Assembly (NCBI RefSeq): GCF_900094555.1
Contig: NZ_FMAC01000005.1
Coordinates: forward strand, 124,001-188,000
Origin: Martinezella hainanensis
GTDB lineage: Bacteria > Pseudomonadota > Alphaproteobacteria > Rhizobiales > Rhizobiaceae
Length of the DNA: 64,000 bases
Reading direction: 5' to 3'
The translations under genes and the position numbers were made by a program. Under the pieces are notes generated by a model, which saw only the letters and a list, made by a program, of their open reading frames with translations, made no database searches and was not told where the DNA came from. Every line of letters starts with the position of its first letter. Within the stretch, counting starts at the first letter, position 1. Below, piece after piece: positions 52,856-62,214 of the stretch.

Positions 52856-53733
52856 GTTGGTGGAATATCCGGCTGGCAAAGCCGTTTTGGAGGTTATCAT
52901 ATGGCCACTTGGTCGAGGCGTGCCGACATTCTGGTCCAACATTTGTCGGCTGGACCGTCTTCCGACGGCTCTTGTGACAACCAGATGCGCGTGAAATTTA
53001 TCAGTTTCGTTGCACTGCGGACGATACTTTGGATCAAAAATCACGATTGATTGATGGCATTGCCTCGACAAACAGCCTCGCGAATTCGTTCGAGGCCGCA
53101 GATATTTTCTAATAGTTCGGCTTTTCCCAGATCTCCGCAATGGCGGACCAAGGAATTCTCGCCGATCCCAATTCGGATACGACTTAAAGTCCATCATCGA
53201 ACACGCAAATTCAGCCTGGCGAGTCGATATTCTGTCGAATTTTTCGAGTCGATGACATGGATCGGACTACCTAGCCCCATAGCAGCAAGTGCGCGCCTCT
53301 ATCATTGTCCCTTCGTTTTTATATCTACCGAAATTTACAGATATAAGCATAAATGCTCGCGAATTTTTCTAGCAATCTCGCGCCGCATATAGCCTAATGC
53401 GTGCGTAGATAATGTGAATATCAAGTTTATCGCATACCTTGTCAAGGTAATGGCAATTACAGGTTGTATTATCTCAAATTAAGAAGAGAAGGCGTGTCAC
53501 GGGCGAAAGGCGCCTCTCATCAATGAACGCTCGTTGTTCTTCGCGGAGCCCTTCGAGCCATCCGATAATTTGCCTGAGACTACTCTGTTGCCAATGAATG
53601 AACCACGAACTGGGTTGTGGTTCCGTCGGTCAAATCACCATTAACCCTTCGTTTGCCGATGTCTTCGTTCTGAGAAGGGATGCAGCCGCAGTTGTTCAAA
53701 TCACGCTTAAATGTTGAAGGGGAGCTTGAATTT
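52856..53733. other. AT-richer non-coding stretch before the unknown gene cluster
   Basis: About 880 bp with visibly lower GC than its surroundings, especially 53240-53500, and many stops in all frames. A 113-codon frame at 53051-53392 has no ribosome site and an improbable composition, and was rejected as a gene. The last 130 bp should carry the promoter of the cluster, including the inverted repeat at 53600. No insertion-sequence ends were seen. Confidence 0.5.
53600..53623. promoter_or_regulatory. Inverted repeat ahead of the unknown cluster
   Basis: GAACCAC, spacer GAACTGGGTT, GTGGTTC: perfect 7-bp arms, with extra AAC/GTT pairing inside. It ends 110 bp before the start of the flavoprotein gene. 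It could be an operator for the AraC-type regulator of the cluster or an RNA hairpin. Confidence 0.4.
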
Positions 53734-56679
53734 ATGGTGCCGCAGAGAAAAAGAAAAATTGCCATCATCGGAGGCGGCGTGGCCTCCATCACCGCTGCCT
53801 ATGCATTGACGGAACAACCAGGATGGCAGGAAAAATATGACATAACCGTCTACCAGCGTGGGTGGCGGCTCGGCGGCAAATGCGCCAGCGGACGCAATCG
53901 AGAAATAGCCAATCGGATCGAGGAGCATGGTCTGCACATCTGGGCCGGATTTTATGACAATGCCTTTCGTCTGATCCGCTCATGTTATGATGAACTTGTA
54001 GCTTTGAAGCTGAGATCTCCCGACGATCCGCTCGGAACCGTGGAGAAGGCACTCAAGCCGCTTAATACGTTCATTCTCAGCGAAGAAGCGGTCGGAAACC
54101 CAAGGGAGGAATGGCGGCCATGGTATATCGAGTTTCCGGCCAACAATCTGGTCCCAGGCTCAGGAGGGGTGCTGCCGCAGCCATTTGACTATTTCAAGAA
54201 GGTGGCTGAATTCCTGGCCGGCCAGATCGACAAAGTCGGAGATGCCTTACCGCTGCCGCGGCAGGCGACGGATGTCGGCGGCTATCAGACGCCGGTTCAT
54301 CAACTCGTAGCATATGCCCAGACGATGCCCACCGATGCTCGCCTGCACACAGCGCAGAATGGCAACGAGCTCAAGGAGATTCTGGATGGTATCCGGATCT
54401 GGCTCGAAGGTATCAAGCCAGGAGAGTGGATCAATGATGATACTGCGCGCCGGGTCTATTTCATGCTGGACCTTGGGACAGCCTTTGCGATGGGCATGGT
54501 CGCCGATCAGGTATTCATGCGCGGCTTCGATTCTATCGACGGCATGGAATGCTCGGCATGGCTTCTGAAGCACGATGCATCCGAGCAAGCCGTGGCATCC
54601 TCGGTATTCCGCAGCTGCTATGACTATGTCTTTGGCTATCCGGGCGGCATATGCACGGATCGTGGCGTCGGTGCAGGCACTGCGATGCGCGGGCTCCTGC
54701 GCCTGGCCTTCACCTACAAGCAGGCCCTGTTCTTCAAGATGCAGGCCGGCATGGGCGACACGATATTTGCGCCCTACTATCAAGTCCTCAAACAGCGCGG
54801 TGTGAAGTTCTGCTTCTTCAATGCCGTCACCAATCTTGCGCTGTCGGCATCACGCGATACCGTTGCGAGGATAGACCTTGTTGAACAGGCACGCTTCATA
54901 TCGGGCTCCTATGAGCCGCTGTTCGACGTCGCGGGTCTGCCCTGCTGGCCTTCGGAGCCGGATTGGCTGCAACTGGTCGATGGCGAGAAGCTGCGCGAGA
55001 GCGGAATAGATTTTGAATCGGAGAAATCGGCCCCTGTCGGCGCTCCGAAGAGCCTGCATCGAGGTGTCGACTTCGATGACGTCATTCTCGGCGCATCGCT
55101 CGCCTCCCTTCCTCCCATGACGGGCGAACTTGCTGACGCATCTCCCTGCTGGAAGCTGATGCTCCAGAAGGTCGAGACGGTTGCGACCTGCGCGGTGCAA
55201 TTCTGGCTCAACAAGGCGACGTCTGAGACGGGCTGGCCTGGTCTGGTAAAGGCTCACAATCAATATAGTCCCTTCGATCCGGCTACTTTGCAGACGGTCA
55301 TGACCGGCTTCGCCGAACCGCTCGACACCTGGGCCGACATGAGCCACTTGCTGATCCGTGAGACCTGGCCCGGCCCGGCTCCCCAATCGATTGCCTATTT
55401 TTGCTCGCCGTCGAGAGATGCCGACGAGACGGCGCCGTCCATGCAGGATCAGGCGGAACAATGGGCCGATGACTATCTGACGGCAATTTGGCCGGATACC
55501 CGAACCGCTGAAGGCAAGTTTGATAAAGACCTGCTTGTCTCTCTCAAGGGGCAATCTGGGTCGGAACGCTTCACCAACCAGTATTTTCGGCAGAATTTCT
55601 ACGGCTCCGAACGGTATGTTCTCTCGGTGCCGGGTTCGGTCTACTACCGGCTGGCGCCAGATGAATCGGGGTTCACCAATCTCGTGCTCGCGGGCGACTG
55701 GACGCGTTGCGGCATCAATGCAGGCTGCGTCGAGGCCGCGACAATCTCCGGTCTTGCAGCTGCCAGGGTATTCACCGGCTCGACGGAGCCGATCTACGGA
55801 GAGTTCGATCTCGTGCCGGATGCGCTGCCCGTACCGGCCTTGCTGTCTTCGATCACCGCTCCTCATGCGAATTGGCCCCTCACGCCCGCCTTTCTTCGTG
55901 GCTCAATGGAAGGCGTCTTCAGCTTTCATGCCCTACCTGTCGATCAGGTAGAGCAAATGCTTCCACCGGGGCTGGTGCTGTCGCGGCAATCGGTGACGTC
56001 CGCAACCACGCATCCGGTCACATTCCTGTTCAACAGGCAGACCAATGTGCGTGCGAGCTTCCTGCCGCAATTCCTTGGATTCAAGACCTATCTTGAGAAT
56101 ATCGTCGCCATCAATTGCGTGGAGATCGCCGGCGGCGACGGTACGGTTTTCAGCTTTCTGCCCGCCCTGTTTCTCGACAATAGCCTCGCCACCTATTCAG
56201 GCCGGCTCTTCTACGGACTTGCCAAGCAGCTGGCGAAGAATACGCTGGTCGGATCGACATACAGTACGGCGACGGAGGAAAACGCGCCGGTCTGGACGAT
56301 GCGGTATTTCGACTATGCGCCGATTTCCCGGCTTGTCGAACTCGGTAATATCGGCCTTGTCCGTGCATTGCTGGATACGCCGATCCTTACCCCTCGCGGC
56401 AACGGAAGCTGGCAGGCGATGGCATTCGATTTTTCGATCGGTTCGGCATTCGCCGTTCCCGTCGCGACGCAGCTCGATGTTTTCCCGACCAATGGTATCG
56501 GCCTGCCCGCAGGGCGCTTCATATCGCCGCCGTTCAGAGCGCAGCCTGAAGAAAATGGCTTGCCCGGCGCGTTCCGCTGCTGGACCGACTGGACGCTCAG
56601 CAATCCCTTTGATTCCGCGCGCGTCAAAGCCGTTGCCGCTGCTCAAAAATATTTCGACTTCAATTGGCAGCAAACATGA
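53734..56679 (+). CDS. Fusion protein: FAD-dependent oxidoreductase (phytoene desaturase-like) plus acetoacetate-decarboxylase-like domain
   Basis: 981 residues from the ATG at 53734, which has AAGGGGAG nine bases upstream; an ATG at 53680 is possible. Residues ~8-700 form an amine-oxidase/desaturase-type flavoprotein: dinucleotide motif IAIIGGGVASITAAYAL, then YQRGWRLGGKCASGRN, IEEHGLHIWAGFYDNAFRLI, and the C-terminal FAD segment FTNLVLAGDWTRCGINAGCVEAATISGLAAAR. From ~725 on comes an acetoacetate-decarboxylase-like domain: VFSFHALPVDQVEQMLPPGLVL, YLENIVAINCVEIAGGDG and YSGRLFYGLAKQLAKN, with Lys831 at the position of the Schiff-base lysine. Substrate unknown. Thirteen bases separate it from the cyclase gene. 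Confidence 0.8.
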   Translation: MVPQRKRKIAIIGGGVASITAAYALTEQPGWQEKYDITVYQRGWRLGGKCASGRNREIANRIEEHGLHIWAGFYDNAFRLIRSCYDELVALKLRSPDDPLGTVEKALKPLNTFILSEEAVGNPREEWRPWYIEFPANNLVPGSGGVLPQPFDYFKKVAEFLAGQIDKVGDALPLPRQATDVGGYQTPVHQLVAYAQTMPTDARLHTAQNGNELKEILDGIRIWLEGIKPGEWINDDTARRVYFMLDLGTAFAMGMVADQVFMRGFDSIDGMECSAWLLKHDASEQAVASSVFRSCYDYVFGYPGGICTDRGVGAGTAMRGLLRLAFTYKQALFFKMQAGMGDTIFAPYYQVLKQRGVKFCFFNAVTNLALSASRDTVARIDLVEQARFISGSYEPLFDVAGLPCWPSEPDWLQLVDGEKLRESGIDFESEKSAPVGAPKSLHRGVDFDDVILGASLASLPPMTGELADASPCWKLMLQKVETVATCAVQFWLNKATSETGWPGLVKAHNQYSPFDPATLQTVMTGFAEPLDTWADMSHLLIRETWPGPAPQSIAYFCSPSRDADETAPSMQDQAEQWADDYLTAIWPDTRTAEGKFDKDLLVSLKGQSGSERFTNQYFRQNFYGSERYVLSVPGSVYYRLAPDESGFTNLVLAGDWTRCGINAGCVEAATISGLAAARVFTGSTEPIYGEFDLVPDALPVPALLSSITAPHANWPLTPAFLRGSMEGVFSFHALPVDQVEQMLPPGLVLSRQSVTSATTHPVTFLFNRQTNVRASFLPQFLGFKTYLENIVAINCVEIAGGDGTVFSFLPALFLDNSLATYSGRLFYGLAKQLAKNTLVGSTYSTATEENAPVWTMRYFDYAPISRLVELGNIGLVRALLDTPILTPRGNGSWQAMAFDFSIGSAFAVPVATQLDVFPTNGIGLPAGRFISPPFRAQPEENGLPGAFRCWTDWTLSNPFDSARVKAVAAAQKYFDFNWQQT

Positions 56680-56692
56680 GAGAGTGAGAGCC

Positions 56693-59600
56693 ATGCTGTC
56701 GCCGGAGGAGATACCGCACCCGCCGATGGACCACGACCTGCCGGAGCGTCGCCAGGTTACCGTCCTTTTTGCCGATATTGTCGATTACACAGGCCTTGCC
56801 CTGCGTTTCGATCCGGAAGATCTGCGGGAGCTCCTCCAGCGATACTATGCTCTTGCGAAGAACGAAATCGAGGCGTCGGGTGGTATCGTTGCTGAGTACC
56901 TGGCCGATGGAATCGTCGCTCATTTCGGCGTGCCCATTGCCTATCAGGATGCGGCCGACCGCGCGGTTCAAGCGGCCAAGCATATCGTCAGGAAAGCTGG
57001 CGAGATATGCGGGATGGATTATAGGCTTTCCGTGCGGGTGGGGATCGCGACCGGGCTCGTGGTTGCCGAATTCGATGGCATCAATTCCAAGATTACCGGT
57101 GCGAGCGGTGTTCTTGCCGCTCGCCTGCAGGCATCGGCCGAGCCAGGATCGATCTACATCTCCGATTTGACGCGTAGGCTCCTGCGGGGGGAAACGGAGG
57201 CTCATTTCGTCGGAGATGTCGCTCTCAAGGGCTTTTCCAAGCCGGAGCCTGTCTGGTGCCTGGATATCGAGGATGCGAAACGATTGGCAGGCGATGGCTT
57301 TCCGTTCTTCGGGCGAGCCGCGGAATTGTCGAAGCTGGCTATGGCATGGGAGGCTGTTCTCAAGACCGGCAAGGCCAGCCCGCTTTCCATTCTTTCCGGC
57401 CGACCCGGCATCGGCAAAAGCCGCATATTGCGAGAGCATGGCCTGCGTTGCCCTGCTGGACAGAGGAGCATCGTGCTGCAGGCGGCGGAGCGGCAAAGCA
57501 ATACGGCTCTTTATCCTGTCGTCGAGTGGCTCAAGCTCGACGACCGCGTTTCTTTGGGAGCGGACGATGCTGATTACCTGCGCGCACTCTGCCAGCCCGA
57601 AACCGCTATGGGACTGCATCTAAGAGAGGCGCCTGGTGCCATTCGCCAGGGGACGTTTGATGCCCTTTGCGCATCTTTTCGCAGGATTGCAAAGGCAGGC
57701 CCAATCCAGATCATCATCGAAGACCTGCAATGGCTGGACCCCAGCACGCTTCAGCTGATTGTGAGATTGCTGACGGATCTGGAAGATTGCCCCATCCAGT
57801 GGCTTGCGAGCGGCCGGCCCGAATTTGCCGACAGCCCCGTGAAGCTCCAAAGCCTGGTGCTGAACATTGGCGAGCTGAGTGCCGCCGAATGTCATGAGGC
57901 GGTTTCCAGCTGCTGCGGTGAGAGCATCACATCCATGCTGGCGGATGAGATCGTCGGAAAGTCCGAAGGCGTTCCGCTTTTTCTCGAACATCTTCTTCGA
58001 GAACTCAATGAGGGACGCATATCGGGTCGCGAGACAGTTCCTGAAACGCTCGTCGGCGCGCTTGTCGCGTGGATCGACAGCACCGGGTCGGCACGGCGCA
58101 TCGCGCAATGCGCTTCCGTCGTTGGGCGTTATTTTGACGAGGTGATGCTGGGCCAGGTCTCTGGGCTTTCCCATCAGGACTTGAATGCCGATATCGAGCG
58201 CCTCTGCAAAGCAGAGATTTTCCAACGCGAGAATGCCTCCTTCTTGAGTTTCCGGCACGATCTGATCCGAGACGCGGCCTACAGCACTTTGCTGCGCAAG
58301 CGGCGAGAGAGCCTTCATAGGCGCGTCGCCTGGATTCATACGCAAGGCAATCCGCATGTTGGCGATAAGGCCTTGGCGGAAATTGCCTACCATCACGAGG
58401 CCGCCGGCGATTATACCCTTGCTGCGGACTATAGACACAGGATCGGCAGGTACACGACGGCTCTCGGCGCCTTCGCCGAAGGCGAAAGTCAGCTTCGTCA
58501 TGCCCTGGACCTGCTCGCGCGCGCCGAGCGGAACGGCGTCGACGTCGAGCATCGGCAGGCGAACCTCCTTATCGATCTGGCCGCAAACCTGATGCAAACA
58601 CGTGGTTTTACCGGCCTGGAAGTGCTTGAAACCTATATGAAAAGCCTAGCGCATCTGGAAAAGATCAATCGGATGGGTGGTGACAGCCTTTCCATTTTCT
58701 GGGGAATCTTTACCTATCAGGTCCTGATCGGTCACACCAAAGACGCAGCGATGACCGTATCGAGAATGGAGGCCGTGCTTCGCCGGTTACCGGAAAGAGA
58801 AAGGCTCTCGGAGCATACGCTATCCGTATTGGGAACCAGAAACGGAATTCAGTTCTATTCCGGGCAGTTTCATGCTCAGCTGGCGACCCTGGAGAAAATC
58901 AAGACCCACTATGAATTCGAGTTTCATGCGCCTCTTGCGGCCAAGTATGGGATGGACCTGTTCGCGACGGCGCATGCGTTCTCGCCGCATTCGGCAGCCA
59001 TTGTCGGCCAGTTCGCGCGGGCGCGCGATCTCGTCATTGAGGCAGACGCGCATCAATCTGTGCTCGACATCCCCCTCATGTTGCCGTTCATCGATATCTG
59101 GGGTGGAGTGGCATTGGGCTATCTTGGGGATTTCGATCTCGCATTGGCCCGCATGGAAAGGGGGATCGCGCTTGCAGACAGGCAGGGCGCCGCGTTTTGG
59201 TCGGCGACTGGCAGGATGTGGCAGGCGCTCACCGAGTTCGAAGCCACGGGTAATCCTTCGAGCCGGTCGAGAATGGAACAGGCGCTTGCTGTCCAAAAGC
59301 TCATGGGTGTGGGCATCGGCATTCCCTACTGGTCAGCAAAATTGGCGGCTGCCTATGCGATGAATGGCGACGATCAACGTGCGCTGGAATACAGCAGGGA
59401 AGCGCTTGCAGGCTCGCCCGGCACTTCCGAAGGCGTGTGGCGGGCAGAGCGACAGCGACTGAGCGGCCTTGTGCACGAGCGCGCAGGCCGCATCGATAAG
59501 GCACTCAGCCTCTACAATCTGGCTGCTCGAACCGCATGCAAGCAGTCGGCGGTGTTATGGGAACTCCGCGCGAGAAAGGCAATCTCACGGCTCGCGCCGC

Positions 59601-59698
59601 ATGATGAACTGAACGCTCTTCGGCTAACGATGCTCTCCAGAGCAATCGGCCCGGTCGACGCCCGAGAGGACCAAGCGGCAATATCAGCAATGGTTTGA
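56693..59698 (+). CDS. Class III adenylate/guanylate cyclase domain fused to AAA ATPase and TPR repeats
   Basis: 1001 residues. Cyclase domain ~20-190: VTVLFADIVDYTGLA and YLADGIVAHFG hold the two metal Asp; LKGFSKPEPVW ends it. The usual VNxAARL is SGVLAARL, so the transition-state Asn is replaced, which may abolish cyclase activity. ATPase domain from ~205: PFFGRAAELSKL, Walker A SGRPGIGKSR, Walker B IIIEDLQWLD. The last ~450 residues are helical repeats of TPR type (GQFHAQLATLEKI, YLGDFDLALARMERGIALADRQG, ALEYSREAL). It is a signalling ATPase of the type that senses cell state, co-transcribed with the flavoprotein fusion. Confidence 0.85.
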   Translation: MLSPEEIPHPPMDHDLPERRQVTVLFADIVDYTGLALRFDPEDLRELLQRYYALAKNEIEASGGIVAEYLADGIVAHFGVPIAYQDAADRAVQAAKHIVRKAGEICGMDYRLSVRVGIATGLVVAEFDGINSKITGASGVLAARLQASAEPGSIYISDLTRRLLRGETEAHFVGDVALKGFSKPEPVWCLDIEDAKRLAGDGFPFFGRAAELSKLAMAWEAVLKTGKASPLSILSGRPGIGKSRILREHGLRCPAGQRSIVLQAAERQSNTALYPVVEWLKLDDRVSLGADDADYLRALCQPETAMGLHLREAPGAIRQGTFDALCASFRRIAKAGPIQIIIEDLQWLDPSTLQLIVRLLTDLEDCPIQWLASGRPEFADSPVKLQSLVLNIGELSAAECHEAVSSCCGESITSMLADEIVGKSEGVPLFLEHLLRELNEGRISGRETVPETLVGALVAWIDSTGSARRIAQCASVVGRYFDEVMLGQVSGLSHQDLNADIERLCKAEIFQRENASFLSFRHDLIRDAAYSTLLRKRRESLHRRVAWIHTQGNPHVGDKALAEIAYHHEAAGDYTLAADYRHRIGRYTTALGAFAEGESQLRHALDLLARAERNGVDVEHRQANLLIDLAANLMQTRGFTGLEVLETYMKSLAHLEKINRMGGDSLSIFWGIFTYQVLIGHTKDAAMTVSRMEAVLRRLPERERLSEHTLSVLGTRNGIQFYSGQFHAQLATLEKIKTHYEFEFHAPLAAKYGMDLFATAHAFSPHSAAIVGQFARARDLVIEADAHQSVLDIPLMLPFIDIWGGVALGYLGDFDLALARMERGIALADRQGAAFWSATGRMWQALTEFEATGNPSSRSRMEQALAVQKLMGVGIGIPYWSAKLAAAYAMNGDDQRALEYSREALAGSPGTSEGVWRAERQRLSGLVHERAGRIDKALSLYNLAARTACKQSAVLWELRARKAISRLAPHDELNALRLTMLSRAIGPVDAREDQAAISAMV

Positions 59699-59913
59699 TG
59701 CCGCGATCCCCCGAATTTCGGATCCACACATAGGTCCGTCATCGATATTGCGATCCTCTCCAATGCAAAGGTCTCCTCGGCATTTTTTCAACCCGACGGC
59801 GCAGGTTGATGCGTCCAAACCAAAAAATCGCGGAAAAGCGTATCTGTGCCGCCTTATGTGAGGCGCCGCACAGAGTGGAGTGGCTAATGTCGATCTGCTG
59901 ATGAAGTCAACCG

Positions 59914-60777
59914 ATGCCGCGCGGCATCCAAACTTCGTCGGATATCACCATGTTAGAGCACGTCACACGCGATATCGGCCCGGCTTCGCCTGGCCTCGGC
60001 ATGCCTTGGCTGCAGGAGCACGCCGATTCCCTCATCGAATTGACGCTTCCGCACCGTTTTCAGCTTTTTGGCTTGTCGGAAAGCAAGATCCGCGAGCTAC
60101 GCAAGATTCTAGAAGTGCTTGAACAGTCTAATCGGACTGTTCATGACGACAACAGCAAGCCGGGCGCCTGCGCCGTCAGTCTTATCGATATTGGCGATGA
60201 CCTGTCGCTTGATATGTTCAGCTATGTTCCGCCCACATCGCCCGCTATTGCGATCGTCGGCCGTGATCTGCCTGATGTCGAAAAGCTGCTTGCCTGCGGT
60301 TTCGTTGATTACATCACATACCCGTTCAGCACCCTGGAAATTCAACGGCGGCTTTTCACGATGTCGACGGCAATCCGGGAAGCGACCTTTTCCGTGGGAT
60401 CGAGTGGCGATCCGATGGTGCGCGTGGCATGCAAAATGCTGGAAACCAATATCGCCAATCCCGTGACGGTCGATGAGCTGGCGGCGACCCTTGGGACCAA
60501 TCGCAACACGTTGAACAGGGCATTCAATCAGGCATTCGGCATCGGACCGATAACCTGGCTGCGTCAGCGACGGTGTGAACTTGCAGCGCAGCTTTTACGA
60601 GATGGTTCCGAGAGCATCCTGAACATCGCACTGACGGTCGGCTATGGCGATCCGAACAATTTTTCGACTGCATTTCGTCGGCTCTACAGCCAGGGGCCGA
60701 TGGAGTTTCGCAAAAAAATGTCAGGCGCAAAGAATTTAGGTACGGCCTCAAAGGCGGGCCGCAGCGATGCGGTCTAG
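59914..60777 (+). CDS. AraC-family regulator with degenerate receiver-like N-terminal domain
   Basis: 287 residues. The C-terminal HTH pair is clear: VTVDELAATLGTNRNTLNRAFNQAFGIGPITWL and ESILNIALTVGYGDPNNFSTAFRRLY. In front, CAVSLIDIGDDLSLDMFS, PAIAIVGRDLPDVEKLLACGFVDYITYPFSTLEIQRRL has the layout of a response-regulator receiver, but the conserved Lys-Pro is Tyr-Pro, so it is probably not phosphorylated normally. Start ATG at 59914 or 59950 (MLEHVTRD); neither has a strong ribosome site. It lies in the middle of the cluster and is its probable regulator. Confidence 0.82.
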   Translation: MPRGIQTSSDITMLEHVTRDIGPASPGLGMPWLQEHADSLIELTLPHRFQLFGLSESKIRELRKILEVLEQSNRTVHDDNSKPGACAVSLIDIGDDLSLDMFSYVPPTSPAIAIVGRDLPDVEKLLACGFVDYITYPFSTLEIQRRLFTMSTAIREATFSVGSSGDPMVRVACKMLETNIANPVTVDELAATLGTNRNTLNRAFNQAFGIGPITWLRQRRCELAAQLLRDGSESILNIALTVGYGDPNNFSTAFRRLYSQGPMEFRKKMSGAKNLGTASKAGRSDAV

Positions 60778-60835
60778 TGTCTGATTGTTGGCGAGGGCCA
60801 AGCGCTTCATCGAAACACGAGAGGACGAATCGACA

Positions 60836-61462
60836 ATGGTAACCGAGAACATCAAACTGAATTTCACTAACCGCTCAGGCGATACGAACAATTCCAGCGT
60901 TCTTATTTTTCAGCAGAACGTTGCCGAGTCCTTCGGCGAAATTGCCGTTGCCTGGAAGGTGATCCGCAATTGCGGCCGGCTCGATACGCATCCGTTCAAT
61001 TTCCCGCTTCAGTTCCAGGTTTCGGCCAAGGACAGCTGGGGCAACTACACACCGCAACTGACGGCCTATGACGGCCAGGCATTCGACATGACTCTCGATA
61101 ATTCCGGCGACGTGCTGTCTGTGTCGAAGAACAGCGCTACTTCCCCGAATGAAGTCGAGGTTCGCAACCAGCTGAAGCAGGGCGCGATCAGCGCATGTAT
61201 CTTCAAGGACGGCAAGCTGCTCGCGACCAAGACGAACATGGCCCCTGGCCAGAAGGCGGTCTTCCAGTTCCAGCCGCGTATCTATATCGGCGTCGTCAGC
61301 CAGGTGACCGAGGGTCAGATCATCAATTCCGCGATCATCAGCCAGGTGAACACCGAGATCAACCTTTTCGGGATCACCAGCGCCAATATCGTCATGACCG
61401 GCGGCGGTCCCGGCCCAAACTCGTCTCCCTTCGAGTTCCACCTGGAAAACATCAACCAGTAA
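60836..61462 (+). CDS. Beta-rich protein of unknown function (208 aa), paralogue of the protein at 62215
   Basis: Starts MVTENIKLNFTNRSGDTNN, no signal peptide. Pattern: VLIFQQNVAESFGEIAVAWKVIRNC, FQVSAKDSWGNYTPQL, GAISACIFKDGKLLATKTNMAPGQKAVFQFQPRIYIGVVSQVTEGQ, and the end ANIVMTGGGPGPNSSPFEFHLENI. The sequence alternates short strands and turns, with few charged helices. It aligns by eye along its whole length with the protein at 62215. The FTNxS...IFQ...AW pattern recalls proteins annotated RhiA-like, a weak recollection that an HMM search should test. AGGA precedes the ATG at a slightly long distance. Confidence 0.75.
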   Translation: MVTENIKLNFTNRSGDTNNSSVLIFQQNVAESFGEIAVAWKVIRNCGRLDTHPFNFPLQFQVSAKDSWGNYTPQLTAYDGQAFDMTLDNSGDVLSVSKNSATSPNEVEVRNQLKQGAISACIFKDGKLLATKTNMAPGQKAVFQFQPRIYIGVVSQVTEGQIINSAIISQVNTEINLFGITSANIVMTGGGPGPNSSPFEFHLENINQ

Positions 61463-61564
61463 ACGCTCGCCGTCTCGCTGAGACGATCATTGATCCGGGA
61501 TACCAGGCCAGCAGTCAGCTGGTATCCCGTTTTCCCTTTGATGAAAAAGAGGACAGTCACAGCC

Positions 61565-62209
61565 ATGAAAACGGAAACCAAACTAAGGCTTTCAGGGGCG
61601 AAAACCGCTTTGGCCGCCAACAAGCCGAACAATGGCAAAGACCAGGCCGAGCCCGTTCTTTCGACAAGCGACGACAACCTCGAGGATGCGGATGGCGCTG
61701 CTCCGGCCAGCGATGACACCGAGCACTCGGTTAGTGACAGAAGTTCGCCTGCGTCAAGCGAGGTCAAAGATCCATCCAAGGCTTACGCAGAGGTCGTAAA
61801 AAGCTGGACCTCCGGCGGTATTGTCGGAACGGGCAGGGACAGGGTCACCATCACCGCAACCTATTCCGCCGTCCGAGACAAAAAGACCCGGGCCGTCAGT
61901 CTTGGCGCGGACAGTTTTTCGCTGACGATAACCAATGTCGATACCAATGCCGGCTCGACGATCCCTCGATATCTCTTCTCGAACACCGAGTGGACGGAGA
62001 TCCCGGCCCCTGGGAAGCCGAAGGATGCGGAGAAGTTCCATGTGAAGGGTCACGTCAAGATCGATGTGCAAAGTTCCGGAAAGATGATGCGCGTGCGCTT
62101 TCATTTGGACACCGGGATCCAGCTTTCGGACATTGGCTATATTTTCGTGCTGGATATTCCGGAGGACACGAAGTTCACGGATTATGAGCCGAGCGAACCG
62201 TCGCCGTAA
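61565..62209 (+). CDS. Unknown protein (214 aa) with acidic Ser-rich N-terminus and beta-rich C-terminus
   Basis: The first ~70 residues are polar and acidic (EPVLSTSDDNLEDADGAAPASDDTEHSV), likely disordered. The rest is beta-like: GIVGTGRDRVTITATYSAVRD, SFSLTITNVDTNAGSTIPRYLF, FHVKGHVKIDVQSSGKMMRVRFHLDTGIQLSD, ending in EDTKFTDYEPSEPSP. Start at ATG 61565 (AGAGGA upstream) was preferred to ATG 61541. It ends five bases before the next gene, so they are coupled. No family recognised; not obviously related to its flanking paralogues. Confidence 0.7.
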   Translation: MKTETKLRLSGAKTALAANKPNNGKDQAEPVLSTSDDNLEDADGAAPASDDTEHSVSDRSSPASSEVKDPSKAYAEVVKSWTSGGIVGTGRDRVTITATYSAVRDKKTRAVSLGADSFSLTITNVDTNAGSTIPRYLFSNTEWTEIPAPGKPKDAEKFHVKGHVKIDVQSSGKMMRVRFHLDTGIQLSDIGYIFVLDIPEDTKFTDYEPSEPSP

Positions 62210-62214
62210 CCGCC

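Noticed and set aside
53051..53392. 113-codon plus-strand frame in the AT-rich gap
   Set aside because: No ribosome site, improbable amino-acid composition (Ser/Arg/Ile-rich, no domain), and surrounded by stops.
56045..56692. Upstream 216-codon extension of the cyclase frame
   Set aside because: It overlaps the decarboxylase-like domain of the upstream gene in another frame; the ATG at 56693 gives the normal cyclase N-terminus.
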